A stretch of DNA of 31,282 bases from positions 135,001 through 166,282 of the forward strand of contig WBZZ01005260.1 in NCBI GenBank assembly GCA_019918135.1, read 5' to 3'. The translations under genes were made by a program, and so were the position numbers. This DNA comes from Paulinella micropora (lineage: Eukaryota > Cercozoa > Imbricatea > Euglyphida > Paulinellidae). Numbering within the stretch: position 1 is the first letter of the stretch; every line of letters begins with the position of its first letter. The notes beneath the pieces were generated by a model that had not been told where the DNA came from, searched no databases, and saw only the letters and a program-made list of their open reading frames with translations. This document shows, one piece after another, positions 18,924 to 28,364 of this stretch.

Positions 18924-21629
18924 ATGTCTAAGCAGAAAAAAATAGCCGATGTTAATCCGTATGAAGTGTATAAAGAAGAAGAATGGCACATTCCGGGCTA
19001 CAATTTCAACGGCCGAGGGACGAATATGAGAGATCGCTTCGCATTAAGTTATAATGGTAGAATGGGCACTAAATCGTTTCATTTACCAGTGAATAGAATT
19101 GATTATGAAGCAGTTAGACATGATCTTATGTATATGTCATCAGATGAGGTAGTCAGACATCAAGCGGATTTGATGTACATAGTAAATGTAGATAAAGCAA
19201 GAAACAATCATAATGCTCCTCACGCAATATTGAGTGAAATGGTTATATTTGGTCAGACTATGGCAAAATTTATGTTTGAAATGCTTAAGTTAAATAAGAT
19301 TGTTCGGCAGCCTTTAAACAAAGACCACTCGTTGATGAAAGAAATAGCATTAATGATGCGTGAATGGAAAACATCCACAGCAGTTCTTAAATATATGGTC
19401 GCAAAACTTCCATCTGTTTTTGGTGGAATAAAGACAAAATTCAATAGAGGTGATATAAGTAAAAAACATATGAATCGCGTGTGGAGAGAACTTAAAGCAA
19501 CCGCGGGATGGGGGGTTGCTACTTTTCTCATGCAAGGGAAACGTGCTTTCATGGCGCCTTTTGAAATGGCATATACCATGTATGACGATACGGAAAAATA
19601 CAAAGAAGTTAAAACAAGGGTTGATGCGATCATGGTTAAGTATGATAAATATTTAGCAGATGTTGGGGGTTTTGACGATAAAGGTGATTTCGTCATTAAA
19701 GCAAATATTAATAAACAAAAGGCTGAGATAAATTACAAAGATTTCTTTGAAGATTGGTATGAATATGCCACTAAAGTAAGTTCCACATATTATCCGAAAT
19801 CAATAAAAAATGAAGACTTGTCAAAAGCCTCTAATATTGAAGTTGAACGAGAAAATAACGAATTAATACAAGTATCCAACGAAAAAGACACCCCCCTCCA
19901 AATTGATAATATTCTCAAAAATATAACCAATTCTTACTCCGCGAGTGAAAAGTTAATCGCAAACCCTACACAACTTCAAACCTTATCACCACCGCCCAAA
20001 TCAATACCATCACCTGCCTTACCTAAACCAATACCATCGCCCAGTTTAACCGCATCCGCATCCGCATCCGCATCCGCATCGTCTAGTTCGCTTAAGTCAT
20101 TACCATCGCCCAGTTTAACCATATCGTCTAGTCCGTCGGAAACAATAAAAAACGGAAATAATAATAATATTAATATAACATCGGAAAAAATGACCACTCC
20201 AGCCGAAACCAAATATGACCTGCGAGCGCGGAAGCACATGATAGGTTCTATTGACTCATTAGTCGGAGATTTTGATGAACAAACTTCTCAGAAAATAAAG
20301 GAGCAATACATTAACGCCATTAATGCTATCACTACCAAATCAAAGATTAATCCTGATGCGTGGAAGGGGAAAAGTATCAGGGATATTGAATCACATGCGA
20401 CCAGAAACACTGGAATAAAAATGCCACAACTAAATACTCTACGAGACACATTACTCAACGGAATTAAAACTGAGCACGAAAACCAACTGACAAAAGAACA
20501 AAGAACGCAATTTAAAGATTATCTCGTCGCACAAAAGATTTCATTAATCGCTGATCCAAAGGAGAGAAAACTAGTGAGAAAGTCTGTTGCGGAATTAAAA
20601 GCAGAGTATGACAGATACAAAGCCGAAATAACAGACGAAAAAGAAATCGGTAAAGTTAAAGAATTATACAAAAAGGCATTACAAGCCTATACGGCCAACA
20701 ATGTGAAAGAAGGACAAACTCTATTTGAAGAAATGATAAAGACCGCACTGCCATCAGTGAAAAAAATACAATTACCACCACCTGAAGATGATAGTAAAGC
20801 GCTTGTACCTGCCCCACTCAAAGATGATAGTAAAGCATCAGCATCCCCTCAAGATGATAGTAAAGCGCTTGTACCTGCCCCACTCAAAGATGATAGTGAA
20901 GCCCCCGCGGATGTGAAAGCCCCCGAGGATGTGAAAGCACCCACAGATGATGTAGTCCAAGCGGGAGTGTATAAAAGCGGAACTAAGGCAGGGCTACCAT
21001 TTTATGAGAAAAAGGCCATAGTAGATGATGCTACATTGAAAGAGTATAAAGAAAATCCAGACCCCGACCCTGCTACAACACCCAATCAGGCACTCGTTGA
21101 TTCTATGCGATCCATTGATGATTTTGTTGATAAACTCATGGGGAAATCGCCCGCAGAACAAAAGAAGGAACTATCAAATCTGTTTCGCTTCATTACACCA
21201 TCTGACCAGAATGGAGGTATCGGCACTAATAAAACAAACATACTGCTTAAAGGAAACAAGGAACGGCAGGATCGCGTGCTAGATGCGCCAATGTATGAAC
21301 TTTATGATAATACTCAATTCGGCAACACTAACAACAACATGATTATGAACCGCTATAACAGGGCGGTTATGATTAAACGAGCCTCTGACAAAGTCCGCAT
21401 GCCATCCGTTAGATCTCGGCTGGTTAAAAACTTCAAAGCGGAAATCCCACCGCAGATACAAACAAGGGCGGAGAAGAAAGATTTTAAACCGCTAATCAAC
21501 CCCCCGTCTGACTATTTTTTTGGAAGCCCATACTCTCCATTCTTTCACAATTATGCCCATCCTCCTATGCCGTGGGGTGTTGAATACGATAATTACAGAC
21601 ATAATCAAAACTATTTTATTAATGCTTAA
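18924..21629 (+). CDS. Large virion-type protein with N-terminal phospholipase A2-like motif, 901 aa
   Basis: Residues 24-70 contain a calcium-loop-like YNFNGRGT (Gly30, Gly32) followed by IDYEAVRHDLMY with a His66-Asp67 dyad and Tyr70. This arrangement (G.GT... then D..A..HD..Y) is the signature of parvovirus-type secreted phospholipase A2 domains, which breach endosomal membranes. The middle (about 370-420) is a Pro/Ser/Ala-rich spacer with an (SA)n hexanucleotide repeat. A second repeat region around 640-690 has DDSKALVPAPLK units. The C-terminus is aromatic and Pro-rich (SPYSPFFHNYAHPPMPWG). It lies immediately upstream of the packaging ATPase, 9 bp apart. A minor capsid or internal entry protein is inferred. 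The PLA2 assignment rests on the short motif alone. Confidence 0.6.
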   Translation: MSKQKKIADVNPYEVYKEEEWHIPGYNFNGRGTNMRDRFALSYNGRMGTKSFHLPVNRIDYEAVRHDLMYMSSDEVVRHQADLMYIVNVDKARNNHNAPHAILSEMVIFGQTMAKFMFEMLKLNKIVRQPLNKDHSLMKEIALMMREWKTSTAVLKYMVAKLPSVFGGIKTKFNRGDISKKHMNRVWRELKATAGWGVATFLMQGKRAFMAPFEMAYTMYDDTEKYKEVKTRVDAIMVKYDKYLADVGGFDDKGDFVIKANINKQKAEINYKDFFEDWYEYATKVSSTYYPKSIKNEDLSKASNIEVERENNELIQVSNEKDTPLQIDNILKNITNSYSASEKLIANPTQLQTLSPPPKSIPSPALPKPIPSPSLTASASASASASSSSLKSLPSPSLTISSSPSETIKNGNNNNINITSEKMTTPAETKYDLRARKHMIGSIDSLVGDFDEQTSQKIKEQYINAINAITTKSKINPDAWKGKSIRDIESHATRNTGIKMPQLNTLRDTLLNGIKTEHENQLTKEQRTQFKDYLVAQKISLIADPKERKLVRKSVAELKAEYDRYKAEITDEKEIGKVKELYKKALQAYTANNVKEGQTLFEEMIKTALPSVKKIQLPPPEDDSKALVPAPLKDDSKASASPQDDSKALVPAPLKDDSEAPADVKAPEDVKAPTDDVVQAGVYKSGTKAGLPFYEKKAIVDDATLKEYKENPDPDPATTPNQALVDSMRSIDDFVDKLMGKSPAEQKKELSNLFRFITPSDQNGGIGTNKTNILLKGNKERQDRVLDAPMYELYDNTQFGNTNNNMIMNRYNRAVMIKRASDKVRMPSVRSRLVKNFKAEIPPQIQTRAEKKDFKPLINPPSDYFFGSPYSPFFHNYAHPPMPWGVEYDNYRHNQNYFINA

Positions 21630-21638
21630 ATATAACAA

Positions 21639-22508
21639 ATGAAGCGCGGACTTAGACCAAATAGATTACCAAGAAAAACACTTTTGCGAACGGCACTAGA
21701 AGGAAGCAAAATTGAACAATTACACGAACATGAGTTTCAAGTTAGCCGACCGATTATAACGGAATTACCAAAAAAAGAACAAAAATTTAAGAAGGGCTTA
21801 CAAATTGAAGCAATTGAATCTGAACGCGATAGCGTCAAAGAGAAGCCGATACAAAAGGGCAATATCCTCCCCGGAATGGGGCTGTTTATTATATGCGGTG
21901 CGACTGGAAGTGGAAAATCAGTTATGGTTGCTAATGTGTTGGGTAATAAGCACATGCTTAAGGGTTGGTGGGACGAAATTTATATGTTTTGTTTATCTCC
22001 TTCTAAGATGCTTACGGACATTTTGAAACTGAAGGACGACCACATTATACGAGAAGATAGGCCAGAACTATTACGAAAAATCTTGGACGAACAAAAAAGC
22101 AAAATAGAGGCGAAGGGATATGAAAAAGCACCAAAGATATTAATAATATGTGATGATGTTGCTCAATCTCGTAAATTTCTTAAACACGAAGTTTTACAAG
22201 AAATAGCCTTTGCCTCCACACACGCGAAGGTATCCGTTTGGATTACTACTCAATCATACATGCAAATCCCGCGGAATGTGCGAATTAACGCTCATTATAT
22301 TGCTATATTTTCAGGTGTGAAGCGATCAGAGATTGAACGAATAAAGACGGAACACGAGAGCCAGTATTTAAGCGATAAGGAAATGGATATGTTGATTAGA
22401 CATGCGACAGCAGACCCTTATTCATTTTTATTTATTAATAATAGGGTTGCCGATAAACGCCAAGTATTTAGAAAAAATTTTGATACTATTTTACACTTAA
22501 AAAAATAA
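21639..22508 (+). CDS. FtsK/HerA-family DNA packaging ATPase
   Basis: A 289-aa protein with Walker A GATGSGKS at 87-94 and Walker B KILIICDDVAQ (Asp172, Asp173). A sensor TTQ at 203-205 is followed by RNVRINAHYIAIF, the usual order of the A32-like packaging ATPases of Polintons, virophages and giant viruses. It pumps viral DNA into the empty capsid. The length is typical. It follows the 901-aa gene by 9 bp and precedes the capsid cluster, as in related viruses. Confidence 0.92.
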   Translation: MKRGLRPNRLPRKTLLRTALEGSKIEQLHEHEFQVSRPIITELPKKEQKFKKGLQIEAIESERDSVKEKPIQKGNILPGMGLFIICGATGSGKSVMVANVLGNKHMLKGWWDEIYMFCLSPSKMLTDILKLKDDHIIREDRPELLRKILDEQKSKIEAKGYEKAPKILIICDDVAQSRKFLKHEVLQEIAFASTHAKVSVWITTQSYMQIPRNVRINAHYIAIFSGVKRSEIERIKTEHESQYLSDKEMDMLIRHATADPYSFLFINNRVADKRQVFRKNFDTILHLKK

Positions 22509-22560
22509 ACAAAAAAACAAAGTTGATTAAAATTAAATTAACTTATACATATATATAGCA

Positions 22561-23037
22561 ATGAGCAAGTTATTTACCACACCATACTTACAGGCGATAT
22601 CTATCTACCGCCAGCAGAATGGCATTCAAGGAATGTTTTGTCCAAAGAAGGGCTCACCAGAATATACATCCGTAATTCAAATCAGCGATAAGATTAAATC
22701 TGGAGAAATTCCCGCGCAACTTAAACCAAGAGCGCCACGAAAAAAGAAAATACAAGCCCCAGCCGATGTCTCACCGATGGCGGCCTCATCTAAATCTACC
22801 GACCTTTCGTTAAACAGAAAAACACCCGATTTACAGCCAAATCCAGTATCAAATACGGCACCGCCCCCAAATGCTTTACCCATAGAAACAACGCCCACCG
22901 CACCACCAGTGGAAACGCAATCAGAAGGACTAACAGACGCGGAGTTTGAAGAACTTGATAGGCTAACATTCAATTCTCAAACTTGCCGAGACCTTATTCA
23001 TTTAATTAATTTTATGAAGAAGAACAAAATTAGATAA
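22561..23037 (+). CDS. Unknown virion-type protein with basic, Pro-rich middle, 158 aa
   Basis: The start is one base after TATATATAGCA. Residues 1-50 form a compact module (YRQQNGIQGMFCPKKGSPEYTSVIQISDKIKSG), a pattern I associate with small DNA viruses of protists, though I cannot name it. A basic patch PRAPRKKK is followed by a disordered Pro/Thr-rich linker and a helical C-terminus (TDAEFEELDRLTF...LINFMKKNK). It lies between the ATPase and the capsid gene, so a structural or DNA-binding role is plausible. Confidence 0.65.
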   Translation: MSKLFTTPYLQAISIYRQQNGIQGMFCPKKGSPEYTSVIQISDKIKSGEIPAQLKPRAPRKKKIQAPADVSPMAASSKSTDLSLNRKTPDLQPNPVSNTAPPPNALPIETTPTAPPVETQSEGLTDAEFEELDRLTFNSQTCRDLIHLINFMKKNKIR

Positions 23038-23072
23038 TTAACAATATATTTTATATACATAGAATATATGAG

Positions 23073-23477
23073 ATGATTAAAAACACGCGTGCCTCCAATA
23101 AATTGTCCAACGAGTTTATTAACAAACTCAATGAAGCGAACAGGCCAGTAAGCGATGGTATGATGCTAAATCATTTTGAATTATGGTCTGACAAAGGCGC
23201 TCCTCTCGTAAATCAAGACCTTACGGAATATTCAAATTTGTATCCAATTTCAACGTATAATTTACAAAATATGTTGCCCGATATTAGCGATAAAGGAACG
23301 TCGGATGTTGTTGATTTAGATACTGCCGTGTCTAGTTTGAAATTCTTACAAAAAGCCGTGAAGAATGCTACATCTAGAGAGTATCAACTTGATAGCAGAG
23401 AAAAGAGTGATAGTGCTTTGACATCAATACAAGGGGATGTAAGAAAAATAAAAAATGTGTTTTTGCCCGACGAATAA
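23073..23477 (+). CDS. Unknown protein upstream of the capsid gene, 134 aa
   Basis: An intact frame preceded by AT-rich sequence (TATTTTATATACATAGAATATATG). The ATG at 23068 is followed by a stop after two codons, so 23073 is used. The product is mostly helical and mixed-charge (SNEFINKLNEANRPVSDGMMLNH... AVSSLKFLQKAVKNAT...). It has no recognised motif and no visible Cys-His pair of a maturation protease. Its position between ATPase and capsid suggests a virion-assembly role. Confidence 0.65.
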   Translation: MIKNTRASNKLSNEFINKLNEANRPVSDGMMLNHFELWSDKGAPLVNQDLTEYSNLYPISTYNLQNMLPDISDKGTSDVVDLDTAVSSLKFLQKAVKNATSREYQLDSREKSDSALTSIQGDVRKIKNVFLPDE

Positions 23478-23537
23478 ATTGATTAATTTTTAGAATAATT
23501 ATTTTTTTTCAATAATATAAGCGAGCGCATTTCCACC

Positions 23538-24961
23538 ATGAGTGAAACCAAAGACATGAAGAACACTGAGGAGTTGATGTCCCTCAACAACCTCAAGTAT
23601 GAGTTGCCAGCAAATCTAGCACTCACTGAACAGGGAGCATCTTTAAGAAGAACTTCTCCGATCAGCAGACTTATACCTCTTCGTCGGGGACTGAAATGAT
23701 TTTTACGCTACAGGCCAGCACTGATTTTGTTTATGGAAAGAATTGCTATTTGTCGTTTGATGTCAAGGCCGATGGGTTGGTTACCACTGGGACAAACGAC
23801 TGCGCGATCGGTTTTCAAAACACACCCGCAACTGCTATTTTTGAAAGATTTTTGTTGGAAAGTAAGGATGGTAGCGAACTTGAACGAATTGAAGATTTGA
23901 ATAAACTGGTGCGAAATACTCTCCCGTGGCATTATCCTTTTGATTATCGCCGACAGGCGCAGATGGCGGGACAGAGAGAAAATGTTGAAGTTAGTAATAA
24001 TATTGCTGACAATTCAGTCGTTGATTTTGCGGTTAATACCCCCGCGGTCGTCGGTACTGGTCAGTATTTGAAAGTTTGTATTCCTCTTCATTACTTTTCG
24101 GGAGTGTTTAATGAAGAAACTCTCATTCCTCCCTCTTTGGTTAGTGGTATGAGACTTCGCTTGACATTTGCTCCGCCTCAGGAGGCACTTACCATTATTG
24201 GAAGTGGTGATGGTAAGGTTTCTTCTATTCCTGCTGGTTTTAATGGTTCCGCTTTGACTTACACCGTCTCCAATCCCGTGGTAATGCTAGAGACATTCTC
24301 TCTTGCTCCCGCCGTCCAGAGAAATATTTTGGAACAGATGGGGAGCAAAGATGGGCTACCATATACGTATGAGACATATTACAACCAGAAGGCCAATCCG
24401 GGGACGTCGGATGATTTTAATCTTCAAGTAAATAAAGCAGTTGCTCGCGCTCAGTGCTTGTATATCGTCACGCAAAACGTGCTCGCTGACAATGCTAATA
24501 TTGATAACCTTGGAACTGCTCAAATGCCTTATAAGCAGTATCAGTGCCGTATTGGTGATTGGTATGCTCCACAACAGAAGATGGAAATTGGTGGAAGCAC
24601 CGATACTCTGGCCGCCGTTCAACGCGGATGTGCCGAATTGTATATTAACAATCTCCAAGCGACTATGGGTATTCGCGATGCTTACATGTCGTCATCTGTT
24701 TCTCTTGAAAACTTCCGCAAGTATTATTCTACTTCAGATAAGACGGGACTTACATCTAACTCAGGATTTGCTACCATTATCCAGACACTCAACCAATCTC
24801 CACACATTGGAGCATCTGGTCTCGCAGTTAATAACTCACGAACTGCCGAAGTTACTCTTCGTTATGCGGCCGATTATAACGCAGATCGCGCCATCACCGC
24901 TTGGTTGAAATACGTCAAAGTTGCGTCTATCTACCCGTCTCGCTGTGTCGTAAAACAATGA
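23538..24961 (+). CDS. Major capsid protein, double jelly-roll, one frameshift
   Basis: The gene starts at 23538 (MSETKDMKNTEELM). The long frame (23696-24961, opening EMIFTLQASTDFVYGKNCYLSFDVK) is in a different register. The two registers meet near 23640, next to a TTT run, where one missing T would explain the shift. The combined length of about 474 codons suits Polinton-like capsid proteins. The EMIFTLQAS...YL.FDV opening strand, the GQYLKVCIPLHYFSG segment and the position before the penton support the call. It would form the pseudo-hexameric capsomers. No slippery heptamer is present, so programmed frameshifting is unlikely. Confidence 0.85.
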
Positions 24962-24986
24962 TTAAATGTAAGCCTTATTTATTCAA

Positions 24987-25002
24987 AATCTCTCTTAGTA
25001 TG
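24987..25002 (+). repeat. Internal copy of the terminal palindrome box AATCTCTCTTAGTATG
   Basis: Sixteen bases just after the capsid gene are identical to 31104-31119 in the right palindrome, and 13 of them match 7448-7460 in the left one. The following TGTAGTTT also resembles the palindrome sequence CTTAGTTTG. It may be a binding site or a trace of an ancient internal end. Confidence 0.6.
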
Positions 25003-25077
25003 TGTAGTTTAAACAAAAAAATAAAAATAACCATATAAACATATCGCAATATACAATATAATAAAACATAATACAAT

Positions 25078-25713
25078 ATGCCACGGGTTGGAGATTGTAA
25101 GAAAGGTAAAATCTATGCGATTAGGTCTCATCAAACTGATGAAATTTACATAGGAAGCACCACACAAGAATTGTCGCGGCGAATGTCAAATCATCGCAGG
25201 AATTACAATTATTGGGGAAAAACAAAAAAAACTAGTTATACTTCTAGTTATGAAATAATCAAGCACGGAGATGCTTATATTGAACTTTTGGAATACTACC
25301 CGTGTGAAACCCCCGATCAACTCGCTAAAAGAGAAGGTGAATATATAAGAAAACATAAATGTGTAAATAAAAGAATATCTGGTAGAACTCACAAGGAATA
25401 TTATGAAGAAAATAAAGAGTTTTGTAATGAATTAAGTAAAGAACATTATGAACAAAATAAGGAGCATTATCTACAATTGGCTAAGGAATATAGAACCAAT
25501 AACAAAACCAAAATAGTAAAATACAATAAATTGTATCACCAAACAAACAGAAATTATTTATGTCAACAAGCACGAGAAAGAGGTGCTATTAGAATACAAT
25601 GTGAATGTGGTGTATTTTCAAGAAAAGATATTATCGCAAAACATAGAAGAACCAAAATTCATGAAAGAAACATGGAGGCACTTCCAATCGGTTTATGTTT
25701 GATGGGATTTTAA
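25078..25713 (+). CDS. Second GIY-YIG endonuclease with C-terminal zinc-finger-like motif
   Basis: A 211-aa protein with GKIYAIRSHQTDEIYIGST at 10-28 (GIY-YIG core), Arg34/35 in LSRRMSNHR, and the Glu-containing KREGEYIRKHKCVNKR segment. A Tyr/Lys/Glu-rich helix follows, then CECGVF...KHRRTKIH, a C2H2-like finger. The domain plan matches the nuclease at 8877 but the sequences are divergent and the long N-terminal leader is absent. It sits between capsid and penton genes, a position suggesting a homing-type insertion. A leader of AT-rich sequence precedes the ATG. Confidence 0.85.
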   Translation: MPRVGDCKKGKIYAIRSHQTDEIYIGSTTQELSRRMSNHRRNYNYWGKTKKTSYTSSYEIIKHGDAYIELLEYYPCETPDQLAKREGEYIRKHKCVNKRISGRTHKEYYEENKEFCNELSKEHYEQNKEHYLQLAKEYRTNNKTKIVKYNKLYHQTNRNYLCQQARERGAIRIQCECGVFSRKDIIAKHRRTKIHERNMEALPIGLCLMGF

Positions 25714-25748
25714 TTTAATTAGAATAATATTTTTTGCTATATATAGCA

Positions 25749-26546
25749 ATGAGCTTTACAATAAGCAATCTTGAAGATGAAAAGCGCACGAGAAAAAATT
25801 TCCTCCTTCGTGTCTCCTCAAGCGATAAAACAGAATCCAAATCCGCTTCTACTCACAATGGCCGTTTCGTCGTTGATTTACCAGCAACTGGTCGTAATAT
25901 TGATATAATCAGTGCTTATGTCGTTAAAAGTATCTCTATCCCAAACGTTTTCCCAAACATACCGAGTTATGCCAACACTCTCACATTGATTAAAACAACT
26001 GGATCGGCTACAAAAACGGCAATCGTAACAGCAAATCAATACACCATTGATACATTTATTACCGCTCTTCAAACTGCGATTAATTCAGCAATTGCCCCAG
26101 ACTCCGTAGTTATAACTTTGAACTCCGTTAATAAATTGAATTTTGCTTTCACTGGTGATACATATGCTTTTGATTACGATAACAGCACGATTAGCGATAA
26201 GATAGGACTAACTGCTGATATCTCGGCGGCGGCGAGTAGCACCATGCAATCTATCGTGAATTTAATCGGTGAAACGGCCGTTTATGTCCATAGCCGTGCT
26301 TTAAATCAGTCTGGTTTAGTTGAAGCAAATGGTAATTTCTCTGTGGTCGGTAAATGTAATTTAGATAAGCCGTATGGAGTCCAGTGCTACTTTGAGAGTT
26401 CTAATGATGTCGCCGATTATGTGCCATTTAATACAACAAAAAGTTTAAGGTCTATTGATATTGTAATTAGAAATGCGGGCGGTGAAGTGCTTGAATGTCC
26501 TGTCAATTTTGAAGTTTCAATTCTTCTCAAAGTCTATCATGCTTAA
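25749..26546 (+). CDS. Penton (minor capsid) protein, single jelly-roll
   Basis: The start codon is one base after TATATATAGCA at 25738-25748. An upstream in-frame ATG inside the box is rejected for that reason. The 265-aa product begins MSFTISNLEDEKRTRKNFLLRVSSSDK and continues GRFVVDLPATGRNIDIISAYVVKSISIPNVFPNI, the typical opening of virophage and Polinton-like penton proteins. The rest is beta-rich. It would close the five-fold vertices together with the capsid protein encoded nearby. Confidence 0.8.
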   Translation: MSFTISNLEDEKRTRKNFLLRVSSSDKTESKSASTHNGRFVVDLPATGRNIDIISAYVVKSISIPNVFPNIPSYANTLTLIKTTGSATKTAIVTANQYTIDTFITALQTAINSAIAPDSVVITLNSVNKLNFAFTGDTYAFDYDNSTISDKIGLTADISAAASSTMQSIVNLIGETAVYVHSRALNQSGLVEANGNFSVVGKCNLDKPYGVQCYFESSNDVADYVPFNTTKSLRSIDIVIRNAGGEVLECPVNFEVSILLKVYHA

Positions 26547-26592
26547 TCCTATCGGTTTATTTACATTTGGACTATAATTTCCCTTATTATAT

Positions 26593-26820
26593 ATGATATT
26601 TTTGGACAATATAGATAAATTGTTTAAGTTGATAACGGCTATCAACGAGTGCCGTTTGAAACAAAAAAAAGATATAATCCCGTGCGGGACTAATATGGAT
26701 CAGTTTTATCGGTATTTAAGGAAATACCATGCACCAATTGTTGAGGAAATGACAAAAAAAACAAATATTAACAATCTAGCAGTAGAGATAGAAAAAAAGT
26801 TTGAAAGCCTGTATTTTTGA
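26593..26820 (+). CDS. Small helical protein, 75 aa, unknown
   Basis: The ATG lies within TTATATATG, a TATA sequence right at the start. The product (MIFLDNIDKLFKLITAINECRLKQKKD...) is mixed helical with two Cys. It ends 21 bp before the end of the convergent surface-protein gene. No family is recognised. Confidence 0.5.
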   Translation: MIFLDNIDKLFKLITAINECRLKQKKDIIPCGTNMDQFYRYLRKYHAPIVEEMTKKTNINNLAVEIEKKFESLYF

Positions 26821-26840
26821 AAGTGTGTATTTTTTTTTGT

Positions 26841-28073
26841 TTAAATTTGGTCTTCCAGCCAGTTTAATGAAGCGTAAATACTCGCCGTTCCACCGCTCGT
26901 TAATTGTGCGGATATGGTAAATGTTTTGCTTGTTCCTATCTTGATATTATATTGAGACAAATCAATGTATATGGACAAACCAGCAGACAACACATATGTA
27001 AATATCACACTTCCACCCGTTCTTGTTGTCCCCGCCGTATCTACTTCGGCTAATGATGTGTTTGTATCGTAATTGCTGTATGATGGTGTGCCTCCTAATG
27101 TGGTATTAAGAATAATTCTCACAATACATGTTTTAGTATCTGTATTGCTGACACATAAATTCTCAAAATATATTATGTTATAGTTTGTTTTGCTGTTGAA
27201 TGTGGCTCGGTTTCTAATGGTAAATATGGCATTCTCAGTTGCTCCTATAGTTTTGACAGCATCATACGAGTTAGTTATAGCAATAGTCCGATCAATATTC
27301 CCTTCAACTGCCAAAAACATACTCGCCGTTTTCATAACAACGGATTGAAGGGTTGATGAATACGCCTTCGCGTAAATAGCAAACGCCGCCTGATCCAATG
27401 ATGGAGTAGTAGCAGTGCTCGCGTATTGTATCGCGTGGATTATCTCCATTCGTCCAGTGCGCGGGTTTTCAACTTTGAATGTAATTTGACCGCTACCCAG
27501 ATATTGGACGACTATTTCAAACACATTCAATTTAGTAAAATCAATCGCGGGGAAATTTCCCGTATTATCACATTTATCAACATTCCACGCATACTGACTA
27601 ACCACATTTTCAACACTTCCCGCCGTTCTGACAACAGACATTCCCGAGTTTGATTGTCTAAAACATAAATTGTCTGCTGGTGTGCCTATGCCGATATCGC
27701 AATTAAAGGTAGTCGCGGTGGTAGATGATGGAAACAATGCGGAAAATCTAGCAACCAAGCCCATGCCACTTCTATATTTTGCTCTCTCTATAGTCGTAAT
27801 CTGTGCGGTTGAATTACCTGAGGCCGATGTCGTTAAAACCGCCATTGAATTAGCAGTTGATACCACCCCGCCGTTTGTTTCTGTTTTGTCAAAGAAACGA
27901 GTATTAATACCATAAGTGAAGACATTTTGTAATACTGGCGTTAAAGTGGCCGTTCTCAATTCTCCGAAGGCCGTTGTAGGTAATGCGTCTTTGATATTAT
28001 CTATTGATAAAGAAGATGATGACGATGTAGATGATGACGATGGAGTGCTCGTGCTTTGACCAAAAAGGTTCAT
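26841..28073 (-). CDS. Second beta-rich probable virion surface protein, 410 aa
   Basis: The start chosen is the ATG at 28073 (MNLFGQSTSTP), with TATATAATAAAA directly upstream. The open frame further upstream is not needed. A Ser/Thr-rich linker (residues about 7-25) is followed by a beta-rich, Thr/Ser/Asn-rich body of about 380 residues with few Lys and no transmembrane helix, consistent with a spike or receptor-binding head. The N-terminal MN(L/I)FG(Q/R)S is shared with the surface-type gene at 13759. Function is inferred from composition and context. Confidence 0.6.
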   Translation of the reverse strand: MNLFGQSTSTPSSSSTSSSSSLSIDNIKDALPTTAFGELRTATLTPVLQNVFTYGINTRFFDKTETNGGVVSTANSMAVLTTSASGNSTAQITTIERAKYRSGMGLVARFSALFPSSTTATTFNCDIGIGTPADNLCFRQSNSGMSVVRTAGSVENVVSQYAWNVDKCDNTGNFPAIDFTKLNVFEIVVQYLGSGQITFKVENPRTGRMEIIHAIQYASTATTPSLDQAAFAIYAKAYSSTLQSVVMKTASMFLAVEGNIDRTIAITNSYDAVKTIGATENAIFTIRNRATFNSKTNYNIIYFENLCVSNTDTKTCIVRIILNTTLGGTPSYSNYDTNTSLAEVDTAGTTRTGGSVIFTYVLSAGLSIYIDLSQYNIKIGTSKTFTISAQLTSGGTASIYASLNWLEDQI

Positions 28074-28364
28074 TTTTATTATATAATATGTAATATAAAA
28101 CATGCAGTTATTATTAAAGAATTGCCCGCGGATATCGTTGGCCACATTAAAACCTTTGTCTATTTGGAAAACATAAAAAATATCAACAAAGGGACTTGTG
28201 ATATATGCGGACTGGCACCCACATTTCAATCACATCCGCCTATCATAGCAGTTGATATTGATATGAAGATGGTGTTGAATTTTTCACGATTTGTTCCATT
28301 AATTGCTATAGAAGAGAGTCAACATCAGAGCAAGATATCGCGAACCGCCTTTAGTCGTTGTTAA
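28056..28364 (+). CDS. F-box-like small protein, start damaged
   Basis: The frame contains VIIKELPADIVGHIKTFVYLENIKNI, resembling the LP.DI...I..F....L core of viral F-box-like proteins, then CDICGL. No ATG exists in this frame. The ATG at 28102 (after TATATAATATGTAATATAAAAC) is in another frame and would join it if one A were missing near 28117-28120, so the gene probably starts at 28102. The stop overlaps the stop of the protelomerase-like gene on the other strand. Confidence 0.35.
   Translation: MTKKVHFYYIICNIKHAVIIKELPADIVGHIKTFVYLENIKNINKGTCDICGLAPTFQSHPPIIAVDIDMKMVLNFSRFVPLIAIEESQHQSKISRTAFSRC

Noticed and set aside
23620..23700. Programmed frameshift in the capsid gene
   Set aside because: No slippery heptamer in the right phase and no clear downstream stem; a single missing T in a T run explains it better.
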